Shown here piece after piece: positions 18,201 to 28,600 of a stretch of 64,000 nucleotides of DNA. This DNA comes from Enterocola sp045611845. Lineage in GTDB: Bacteria > Bacteroidota > Bacteroidia > Bacteroidales > Paludibacteraceae. A program made the translations under genes and the position numbers. Every line of letters begins with the position of its first letter. The stretch's first letter is position 1. Below the pieces are notes generated by a model that saw only the letters and a list, made by a program, of their open reading frames with translations, was not told the origin of the DNA and made no database searches. The stretch lies in the NCBI GenBank assembly GCA_045611845.1, contig JAZKXZ010000007.1, positions 5,638 through 69,637 of the forward strand. Reading direction: 5' to 3'.

Positions 18201-19456
18201 ACTCCTGGGGTGGCATTTTTCAAACTCCATTCCATTTTTGATATTTGTCCACCAGATACAGAAGCGCTTGCTGCTAGATTCATATTCAATGCATTACACA
18301 TTGTAATAGCATTGTTTTTTATATCTGAAGATAATGTAATAGTAGGGTTTGGTTTAACGGTTACTGTTATGGTACCTTTTTTACTTTCTACACCATTTTC
18401 AGTATATGTGTAATTATATTGTGTATCACCTAATTTACTAGCACTAAATGTAGTAACTGCTGTATTTGTATTATAGTTATAGAATTTCAAACCTGTAGTA
18501 GAACCACCTTGTAATGTGAAATAATCTGTAAAATTACGAGTTCCACTTGCTTGACATTCATTATATGTACCAACTAATACAGGTGCGTCAGGTTGCTCAG
18601 GTTTTGGATTTTGTTTAGCCCATATTCTAATATAATCAATACCTAAAATAGCACCAGGACCTGTATCATTACCGTCTGAAATTATAGTAATAACAATATG
18701 CTCATAATCTTTTTTAGGCTTAAACTTTTTTAAACCTGTATTATCATTAAGTTGAACCAAATCTTCACCCGCATTACGTTGCCATGTTACTTTTTCTATG
18801 TATTCGTATTTTGAGCCTGTATATCCATGAATATAAATGTGCAACCACAATGAACTTTTACCTAAATTGGTTACATTTGATATATTAGTATATGCTATTT
18901 CCAAACGATAATCAATATTCGCGGTTATACCATATAAAGAATATTGTAAGTGTGCGTGTGCCCCACCACTTTGTGGATTTGATATAAACATATAATTATT
19001 TACATACGAATATTTAGTTCCGTCGTGCATCACACCGAAAGAACTCTTCGACTGTCCTCCCTCAGATATTCTTTCAGCAATCTTATATATGTTAGTTGGC
19101 TTAGTAACTACATAATCCTTATCATACATAGTTATGTTTGTAGATGTATTTTGAACTCCAGATACACGATTAAATGCATCATTTGTTATTAAATTAAAAT
19201 CTACAGGAGATACTTTACCATTTGAATTATTACAAACTACAATATCTTGAGTAAAAAGACTTTCTTCATTAAACTTCAATTGTAAGTTGCTAGAATTGCT
19301 ACTCTTATCCTTTAGAAAGAATACTTTATCTTTAGAATCTACTGGTTCAAACTCCGTTCCAGCAACGAAATAATCATAGTTATCTGCTGCACTCAAAGGT
19401 AAAGCAAGCGCAATTAAATTAAGTAGTAAAAAAAGTTTTTTAAGTAAAAGTTTCAT
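15254..19456 (-). CDS. Giant surface protein, T9SS type B-like sorting domain (1400 aa)
   Basis: This is an exported multidomain protein. The signal peptide spans residues 1-23. A lectin-like beta-sandwich region (about 25-280, ending GIDYIRIWAKQ) is followed by Ig-like domains. Two consecutive modules of about 220-230 aa (roughly 470-700 and 700-930) are clearly a tandem duplication. Each has a DUF11-like part (CEGNEITYTFTL / CEGSEVTYTFTL) followed by a part with VYNTASTPEFDMD / VYNTPSEPELDME and GVPLDKSVIIRWTV / GVPLGKTVIVRWIV. More Ig-like domains follow, and the last 80 residues are the sorting domain WPTAFTPHNKNGKNDDF to KKGTIEIIKVD. It has its own -7 box and its own terminator. Function is inferred as surface adhesion or glycan binding. 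Confidence 0.85.
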   Translation of the reverse strand: MKLLLKKLFLLLNLIALALPLSAADNYDYFVAGTEFEPVDSKDKVFFLKDKSSNSSNLQLKFNEESLFTQDIVVCNNSNGKVSPVDFNLITNDAFNRVSGVQNTSTNITMYDKDYVVTKPTNIYKIAERISEGGQSKSSFGVMHDGTKYSYVNNYMFISNPQSGGAHAHLQYSLYGITANIDYRLEIAYTNISNVTNLGKSSLWLHIYIHGYTGSKYEYIEKVTWQRNAGEDLVQLNDNTGLKKFKPKKDYEHIVITIISDGNDTGPGAILGIDYIRIWAKQNPKPEQPDAPVLVGTYNECQASGTRNFTDYFTLQGGSTTGLKFYNYNTNTAVTTFSASKLGDTQYNYTYTENGVESKKGTITVTVKPNPTITLSSDIKNNAITMCNALNMNLAASASVSGGQISKMEWSLKNATPGVTVGQTTNGSATVSFNNGTGSIFGTADAIFTATAANGCSTSNAANPVKLTNRNCAGLTFTSDVTKQEECEGNEITYTFTLENNLGFASEDVDVSLVLPESGFTVTSTTPSIDGDKWNISKLDNGKSISFIVKGTAQVVDPEAISEDFTLTAYVSRVGESTYNQGNTAAITAQTVVVYNTASTPEFDMDDAKTISQCNNGTFEIVAKTPAIGEGEWTIAPNQDEELIKDVKVELKDPKVRNVALVSGVPLDKSVIIRWTVTNGVCEDETNFVDIELKNDDCTKIDIDSDASLSSDPSKIEVCEGSEVTYTFTLTNKTGVDSEDIIVEFTMPEELTLLEENAITYTAGEYKDGRWIVSKLPFVENPTSDDKPTLTIKGTVSLSDESISSKIVEVTGTIVEVAGQALDPAPTTTSGVTVYNTPSEPELDMERLTSVAKCNSGEFDIKAFAPAIGSGKWIIAPDQDETVIENLEITLPDPNKPNEAKVKGVPLGKTVIVRWIVSNNVCIDADNYAELELTNNNCTTFEPSVDDAEVATCYGTDATFTFTVKNTATVEVKNVKLSLSLESGLAFKEAYVGDIQFDENNQCVIPTMDSNEIVTITVVATATVDKAKATISVIESSGVTVNGVSVSKPVTVYDLPEVSFAAASSTICIDDLDKEKTKVQVNFTKGKPNFKISYTIGEKSFNDILVEENTHSIEEFIDANATISIDKVVDSYGCENTDFGAIKHEVETKKHATLGKLNELADTCEGATLSLTAPTVTENGSTVSNKKWILNEQEFATTTMLDFDAHNGQSIYYQVTSSCNGKEQVIKTDPVTVTVINSNVAFELEVADDKILTAGEKAQVTVVPVEKEAESYQWFANDKELPINGLEFNDYLYLNTEFKVIANGICGTASNKATIEVVWPTAFTPHNKNGKNDDFSKGLPTIVFNRFYTKIFEGEDGWDGTINGAMNESENIAVPGVYYYSVLLPNGQVKKGTIEIIKVD

Positions 19457-19480
19457 AGTTTAGGTTTTTTCAAATCGGGT

Positions 19481-19489
19481 GCAAAGGTA
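19481..19489 (-). promoter_or_regulatory. -7 box of the 1400-aa gene
   Basis: The minus strand reads TACCTTTGC, matching TAnnTTTG, 24 nt before the ATG. It indicates that this giant gene is transcribed separately. Confidence 0.6.
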
Positions 19490-19515
19490 ACTTAAATTTA
19501 TATACTATGAAATTA

Positions 19516-19550
19516 AAATCCCTCATTTCTGCTAGAGAAATGAGGGATTT
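19516..19550. terminator. Terminator-like hairpin after the 3028-aa gene
   Basis: AAATCCCTCATTTCT (19516-19530) and AGAAATGAGGGATTT (19536-19550) form a perfect 15-bp stem with a 5-nt loop. It lies 79 nt past the stop, and the T-run is weak (TTTTAATTT). Its core matches the 15153-15182 hairpin. Confidence 0.65.
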
Positions 19551-19629
19551 ATTTCAATTTGTAAAATTTTATTTAAATTTTCTGCACATCTTTTAATTTT
19601 ATGTGCAGAAAATATTCATTTTATAAGAA

Positions 19630-22600
19630 TTAATCTACTTTTACAATTTCGATTGTTCCTTTCTTAACTTGACCATTTGGTAGTTGAACTGAGTAATAGT
19701 AAACACCTGGTACTGCAGTTTCTTTACCATCGTTCATTGCACCATTTATAGAACCATCCCAACCGTCAGGACCTTCGTAAATTTTGGTATAGAAACGGTT
19801 GAATACGATTATATTCATTCCGTCTGCAAAGCTATCGTTTTTGCCATTACCATTGTGTGGTGTGAAGGCTGTTGGCCAAATTGCTTCTACGTCAACCTCT
19901 TTTTTAGGTGAGTTACAACGTCCCACTGCTTGAACAATATATTTTTCATTTAGATATAGTTGTTCGGTAAGTTCTAATTCGTCTGTTGCTTGTACAACTT
20001 CATCGCCACGATACCAAACATATTCATCTACTGGGGTATCGCTTAGTGGTGTTACTGTAATAGTTACTTCTTGACCTGCTGGAAGTCTTGTCTGAGAAGC
20101 TTCTACAGAGAAATCGATATATCCTGCAATTTTTACCTCAATAGCTACGCGCTCACTTTCGCAAGCACCTGTTTTAGTATTGCTTACCCAATATGTGGTG
20201 GTTGTATTTTCGGCTGATGTACTAAATAGATCGGCAATTGGAGCCTCTGAAGTTTCATCTTCGAAGAATACCAATTTAGTCTTATCAGATTTCACCAATG
20301 AACTCAATGTTTTTGTTCCTACTTCTGCACATTCGTCGTAGTTTTCTACCACTGGTTTTGATGTTGATGGTTTTAGAACTACAGGAATTGCAATTGGATC
20401 ACCTACGCAACCGTTGTTGTCTATTTCGTAACCAACAACATAATATACTGCATTTTCTGCAGCTTCAATATTTGTGTCGGTTAGTTGTTGTGTTAGAGTT
20501 GCATCTGCAAAATATTTTACTTCATCAGCTTTTGTGTTTGGACCTACTGCATCTTTTAAATCTACTGTAGCAGGAAGACAAACTGATGGAAGTGATTTAA
20601 TATCAATAAGTGGGTTTTGTTTATTTTCCTTGATATTGATAGTTTTTTCTGCCTTACAAGCATTGGTTTCGTCGGTGATAGTTACTTTATAAGTAGCCTC
20701 AACTTTAGCATTAAATGTAGATTTTGTTACATTAGATACTACATTGTTTTGTGCCCATGCATATGAGTAAGTGCGAGTATCTTCTGCATTTATAACCTCA
20801 GCAGTAAGAACTGCTTTTTCTCTACGACATGTTACCCAAGTGGTATCTGCTGTAAGTTTAATTGAAGGAGCAAGTTTGTCTTCTTCTAGAGTAATTTCAG
20901 CTTCACCTACGCAACCATATTCATTTTTACCATATACTGTATATGTGCCACCAGTTGTAACTTCGATAGCATCTTTTGCCTCTTCGGTGCTCCATGTATA
21001 TGTTTTTGCCCCAGAGGCTGTTAGAGTATTTGGTTTACAAGTTACTTTTTCTTCAGAAGGTGTAATTTCCACAACAGGAAGGTCGGTGCGTTGTGTTACT
21101 GTGTATGAATCAGTATTTGTACAACCATTTTCTGCAGTAACAAGTACTTCGTACACACCACCCTCTTCTACGTTTAGAGTAGCACTTGTGGTTTTATTTG
21201 TATCGTTCCATTCGTATGAAACACTTACACCTGAAGTTGCTGTTAATTCTACTTCTGGTACAGAACATGTAATAATATCTGAGCTAGCAGAAATTTCAAC
21301 ATTTGGATTTTCTTTATCCTCTGTTATATCAAATGTTTTAAATACTCTACATCCATTACCACCTTTAGCCACTACAATGTATTCAGCTGGAGCATTAATA
21401 TCTAATGTATTACCAATTGCTAGAGGTTCAACTGTGTCAAATTCTTGTGTATTATACCATTTAAACTCAACTCCTTCTGTTGCGTTAGCATTTTGAGATT
21501 CTACTGATAATGTAATTTCTGTATCAGCACATGTTAAAGTAGAAGTTGAAACTTGATTACCTGTTTCTGGGTCAATTACATAGTTTTCAATAGTTAGTTC
21601 AGGCTTTGTAACATTTTGTGTCACTTCAAAGTCTGTGGTATATGTACAACCATTTTCACCTGTAACTGTTAGTGTATATACGCCTGGAGCAGTTACACCT
21701 GTAGAGTTATTTTCAGATAATGTTGACCATTCGTATTTTACAATAGTTTCTTGAGTTTGTGTAATATCAGCATCAAGAACTATTCTACTATGAGTACAGT
21801 TTAGCTCTTTAACTTCTTCTTGAGCACCGTTATCGTCTAACTGACGGATAACGATTTCTGCATATGGTTTTACAAAGTTTTCTGTTACAGTAACTGAAAC
21901 CGATTCTGATACACAACCATGTTCTGATGTACCAACTACAGTATAGGTGGTTTCAGAGCCTGTTTGTTTTACTTCTAGTTCTGAGCCAGATTTAGGAGCT
22001 GATTGTTTATCATCTGTCCAAGAATATGTATATGCACCAGATGCAGAGATAGTTGTTTTAGGTAAATTACAATTCAATAATACAGAAGCAGGTGTTACAT
22101 TTAGCTCTGGAATAGCTTCTACATATAAAGTAGCAGATGCTTGTGAATCTGCAGCAGAAGAGCATTTTGCATCTACTAAGTTTTCTACTACATATCTACC
22201 TGCCTGAGAAATTTCCATTTCAAATTCATTATCATTAGATGTATACTGAGTACCATTAATTGTAAATGTGAATGGAGCATTTCCTGTAAATGTTACTATT
22301 AAGTTTGTTGTAGTACCTTGGCAAATATAATCATCGTCATCCTCTATTTCTACAGAAGCAATAGTAGGAAGTTCGTTTACATTGATAGTTGCTTTGTCGC
22401 CACTTGAAATTGGTGCTTCACAACCGTTATCATCTGTTACAGATACTAAACTATAGGTTGTTGTAGTATAAAGTGCATCATTAATGGTTACTGTTGATGT
22501 TGTTATATTATCTAATGTTACATCTGAAGTACCATTATTATATACCACAACATATGGAGCTACACCATCTAAAGAAATTTCTACAGCTGAGTTGTTTCCG

Positions 22601-25600
22601 TAACATACTTCTTTTGGAGCAGAAATACTTGCAGTCACTGGTTTGTAAACTTCTACTGTGACTGGTGTTGGTGTGGTGCTTTCGCATTTACCATTTTCTA
22701 TGTTTGTAATATAATATGTGGTAGATGCTGTTTGAACACTTGGATTAACCATAGGAACAGAGGTTAAATCATAATACTCACCTGCATCGTTTTTACCCAT
22801 TACTTTTAAGCCATCTTTATTTGAAGTAACTAAGTTTGTAATTGGGAATTCAGTATTATCTACTGGACAAGCGATATAGTCACGAGCAACTACATTGCCA
22901 GAAACTTCTTTTACTACTATTGTAGCATACTCTACAGCAGTTGCTGCACCACATTCATTTGTTGCTGTGTATTTTATTACAGCATTATTGTGTGATGCAT
23001 TTAATTCAATAGGAGAAGTAGTAGAAACGCCATTCAACAACCATCCTTGAGAGGTAATAGTAGCGCCATTGTCTTCTACTTCTACATTTGCTGGTAATGT
23101 TAAAACATCACCAGGACAGAAATCATCTAAATCTACTCTACTTAATGTTATTACTGGTTTGTCGTTTACTGTAACTGTTGCATTTCCAGAAAGTGTTGCA
23201 TAACAACCATTTCCGTCTTTTACCTCAGTTAAAGAATAAGTAGTGGTAGTAGTTGGGTTTACAGTGATATCTGATGAAGAACTTAATTCTTTTGAAGTGC
23301 CATCAGAAAGTATCACTGTGTATGAAGGTTCACCTGTTAGTTCTATATGAATATTATCTGACAATCCGTTACAAATAGTTGCATCACCAGAAAGAGTAGC
23401 TGTTGGTTGTGGGAATACCTCTACTGTTACAGCTGTTGGTGTGGTGCTTTCGCATTTACCTCTTTCTGTATTAGTAATATAATATGTAGTAGCAGATAGT
23501 GTTTGTTTTGGATCTATAGTTGGCACTTCGTCAAGCTTTTCGTACAGCCCTGTTGCCGCATTCTTTGTCCAAACTTTTAAATCATTTTTATCAGATGTTA
23601 CTAAATCTGTGATTAGGAATGAATTTGCATTTATTGGACATTTTGCATAATTGTCTACCGTTACATTATCAGAGTATGATTTCACTACTAATTGTGCGGT
23701 AGATTTTTCTACAGAATTATCAAATGTATATGTTTCACCATTTGCTGCAGAAACATATATTTCAAATACTTCTGCCTCTTCTACTTTAAATGAAATAGTT
23801 AATGTAACAGTTTCACCTTGAGTTAGTTTGCCTATACTCCAAATATTGTTAGTGTATGTACCTTTACTTACTTGAGAAAGAGGTGAAGATTGTTTTTCTT
23901 CCCAACTTTGTTTCACTACTACGTTGTCCAAATCTAATGCACTACCATTGTATAGAGTAGCAGTAAGCACTGCATCATCACCTTTGCAATAACTAGACTT
24001 ATCTAAAGAATAAGTTAGTGTAAGGTCTGCACAGTCTGCTACATTCAATGATGCCACAAAGGTAGCAGTGGTTTCACCGCAAGTATTTTTTGCTTTATAA
24101 ACTAATGATTTAGCATTATCTTCTGTAGTAAACTTAATCTTATTGTTTGTTAGTTTATCACCTGCTAAATACCAACCAGACTCTGTAATATTAGCACCTT
24201 TGTTATCTACTGTTGGTGCAGGCAATGTGTATTCCACACCTGCACAATATTCTGGCAGTGGATTTTCTGTAAATTCGATAACAGGCTTTTCGTTCACTGT
24301 TACTTTTGCAGAACCGCTAGTAGTAGCTTCGCAACCATTACCGTCTATTACACTTCTTATTGTGTAAGTGGTGGTAACTTCTGGAGAAACAGTCATTTGA
24401 GCTGTATTACCTGAAACACCTTGTTTAACATCTCCATTAGATAATGTTATAATGTAATTTGCTTTACCAGTAAGTTGAATACTTAAATTTGCAGATTCAC
24501 TTTTACAAATAGTTGCATCACCAGAAAGTACTGCTGTTGGTTGTGGATAAACTACAATATCAAGTCTTGTACGTGGACTTTCACACTCGCCTGCTTTAGT
24601 ATTGCTTACCCAATATGTAGTGGTACCTACAGTATTTTTGTTTGCTTGAGTAACAGGTTCAGTACCAGTCTCAGTTGTATAGAATTTTAGGTTTGTTGCA
24701 TCAGAAGACACTTGAGTATTAAGATTTAACATATCCTCTTCTGGACAACCTTTATATGTTTCAGGTATTAAGGTAGGAGCTGCAGTAATATCTTTTACTG
24801 TGATTTTCTTTGACGCAAAGGCTTTTGTTGTAGCCTCTGTATATGTGGTTGTACCAGATTTTATAACGTATGCCTTAGAAACTAAATCTTTTACTACGTT
24901 AGTTCCTTCTATTTCTAGAGTTAATGTAGCTGTGGCACCACTAGCTAAACTTGGTATTGCCCAAATACCTGTACTATGAGTATAAGAAGAACCAGAAGAA
25001 GGATTTCTTGAAACTTGTCTTTGATCTGCTATATCTGTAAGTACAACTTCTACATTAGTTGCATTTTCTGAAGAGTTATTCTTTAATGTAACTTTTAGTT
25101 TTATATTATCACCTTTACATACTTCGGCAGATGTTTCTGCGTTATAAGTTATCTCAAAGCCAGAACAGTCTTGAACAGTTATATTAGCAAATCCTTCTAC
25201 TGCTTTACATACCTCAGGATTTTGATAAACCTCAACTTTGTATTGTTTTTGGTCTCCCATAGAGAATGAACCTGTGGTGTATGTAGCTAAATTTGTACCT
25301 ACTTGTGCAAATGATATACCACCATCTGTAGATTCATACCATTTGTAATTTAAATTATCGCCTGATGCGTTAACGGTAAATGTTTTTGTTTTATCTGCAC
25401 ATACATTATCATCAGAGATATTTGCTATTACATTTATCTCTTGTACATCGATAGAAACTTTTTTATTTGATGTGCTTTCGCAACCATTAGCATCTACTAC
25501 TTTGGTAAATTCATAGGTAGCATCACTTGATGGATTTACTGGGTATGTACCTGTAGCAGAAACACTTGGATTAACAGTAGTTGTAGTACCAGCTTCTGTT

Positions 25601-28600
25601 CTATCTATATATAATGTATAAGGAGCTAAACCGCCAGAGATACTATATGTAAGTTCTGCATTTGACTCACCTTTACAGATAGCATTTTTATCTGTAGAGA
25701 CAGAATTTAGTGTTGGAACACCTTTAACAGTTACTGAAATTTCTGTTGCTGCACTTGTACAACCATTAATTGTTTGAGTAGCATAATATTTTTTGCCTGT
25801 TACTACTTCTGAAGCAGAGAATGTAGTAACTTGGTTGGTCAATGCTGCATCTGAATAGAATTTTAAAGAAGTACCTGTTGCTAATGTTGATAATTGGATT
25901 TGACCATCTTTTGCACATTCATTATATGTACCAACACTTGGAGCAACTGTTGTTTTAACAGTCAACATAGCAGAATTACTTTCTTGTTGCTCACATTTAC
26001 CTCCATCTTTGCATACAACTACACGATAATATTTGTTATTATCATTAGCTGTAGTAGCAGAAATGGTGTATGTAGAAGCTGTTGCACCAGAAATATTATT
26101 CCAATTGCTATTATCTGAACTTACTTGCCATTGATATTTATCTACACCTGATGCAACTACAGAGAATGTTGCTCCTGCACCCACACAAACAGAAGTTGAT
26201 GCAGGGTGAGTTGTAAATTTGATTTCTTCTACATTTACAGTAACAGTATTATTGCTAGTAGGTGTTGAGTAACAACCTTTAGCATCCATTACTTTAGTTA
26301 ATGTATATGTAGTTGTAGAAGTAGGATTTACAGCAAACAAATATGGAGAAGTGGTTGCTGTATAATTTGTTTCACCAATAGTTAAAGTATAATTTGGAGA
26401 ACCATTTGAGATTATAACATTTGTTCCTGTTGTTGTACTTCCTTTACAGATATTTTCACTTGCAACTGCAAATTTTGCAGTTGGAATAGGATTTACTGTA
26501 ATGTCACTTGATACTTTAACAAGTGCAGACTCAGAATCATCCCATGTTAGGTCAAATGTTTTTGCAATATAAGATTTAATAGATTTAATTTGAGAAGCAG
26601 TAATTGCAGCTGTAGATTTTAAATCTAATGTTAAAGTTTTAGAACCATTTGCAGCTAAGTCAAACTCTGCAAAACCAGTAAATACCGTGGTTGTTCCTGC
26701 ATTGTAAGCAGTTACACCTTCTGGAATCTCAACTGCCACTTTCACTCCAGTCACTGCCACATTAAGTGGGTTTGTTACTTTAAGTGTAAGAGTATTTTTA
26801 TCTACCCCATCAGCACAGATACTTCCATCTGACAAGTTAGAAATTAATCCTAAGTTTGTAACATTAGCTGTTACGGTATTGGTAATAGCATACATACCGC
26901 AAGCAGAAGGGTTACCTTGACCTGCAATATTTATTGCCTCTTCTGCTGTATTTGCAATAATTACACGATACAAGGTAGGATTTGCTTCTGGAATTACTTC
27001 TAATTCTGTTTTGTTTACTTCTGGCTGGCCAATAGGCATCCAACCTGCTTTATTAGATTGATATTGCCATAAGTAATATGGATTTTCCATTACACCACTA
27101 ATGATAGAAGCAGTAAGAGTTTCTTTTTGTCCTGGAAGAAGTGTACATTCTTCAGTACCATTTGAGCAAACTAAATTTGCTTTTGGAGTACAAACACTAA
27201 ATGTAACGTCGTCAAGTAGTAAGTCATTACCACAACCTTCTGCTGCTAAGTTTAATAATCTCAAAGTAACATTACTTGCAGACTTTGAATTAAACATTAC
27301 CGCAATTTTTTCCCATTTACCTTCTTCAAGTGGAATATAATCTGTTGTATAACGAGATAATTCTTCGTTAGATGTAGCGTCATAAAGAATGAATCTTACT
27401 TTTGCTTTTACATCACAACCTCTACCACTAGCTGTAGCAGATGCTATATATGCAGAGAAGTTTATAAATGTATTTTGGCATACATCTACAGTAGATTCAT
27501 ATAAGATATCTGTCTGACTTTTACCATCTCTACAGTTGTAGAACAACATACCACCATTAGTATCACCCTCGGTATGGTCTTGTATATTTTGATACCATTG
27601 ACTATCATTACATTCACAGGCATGAGTATCACCTTGAGTCTGTTCTCCACAACCTGCATAAAAAGGATTTGCTAGTACTGCATAGTAACCTGGGTCCTTA
27701 ATTGCTGTACATGAAGTGGTCATTGCTGTGTATGAAGAAGTAGGAACTTTTGCTGTGAAGCCAGTACCAGATTTTGAATATGAAGTTCTATCCTTAACAT
27801 CAGAGAATGTTCCAAAGTCTTCTGTAAAGATTATTCTAGTGTTTGATGCGTCACACTGAAGAGCCTCTAGATAGCTATCTTGTCCGTCATCTTCACCTGT
27901 ACTTCCACCACTATTATAACAAGTTCCTGTTGTAGAACAATCTACTTCCTCAAATGAATCTGGAGTTGGAACTGGTCTAGAATCACTCACATACTGACCA
28001 TCAAATACATAAACATACCCGCCATAAAGAACAGGAGAGTCTCCTGATTGTTTTGTTCTATCTCCATTTTGGAAAATTATCTGAACTTCATCTTTATCAC
28101 ATATTGTCCATTTATAATATGAAGAACCATTGTATGTTGTAGATTCTCCTTTTTGAGTACTTCCCCACTCATATCCAACATGTCCTCCACTATTAAACAC
28201 ATAAAGATTATAATTATCTTTACTATAAATTTCTATTTTTTGACAAGCGCCTTTTTCTGTAGGAAGAACTACACTAGAACCACCTGAGTCACCACCAGTA
28301 TCTTCACCTGAATATGCAGACCAAGACCAAGAAGCTTTACCATCCCAATGATTAGTAATAGTACATAGATTTTTACCTGAAGTATAGTCTGTAATATCAT
28401 TTGTTTGATTCCACATCTTATCCCATCCTATTTGATTGGCAGCATTCATTCGTACAAAGATAATCTTTGGATAACTCTTATTAGGAGATGTTACTTTAAA
28501 AATATTACCACTAACTTGGGTCATTGAGACCCATTCTTCACCATTTTCAAAGAAGTAAGCGGCAAATCCTGCTCCATCCTTATTCCAATCTCCTGCATCT

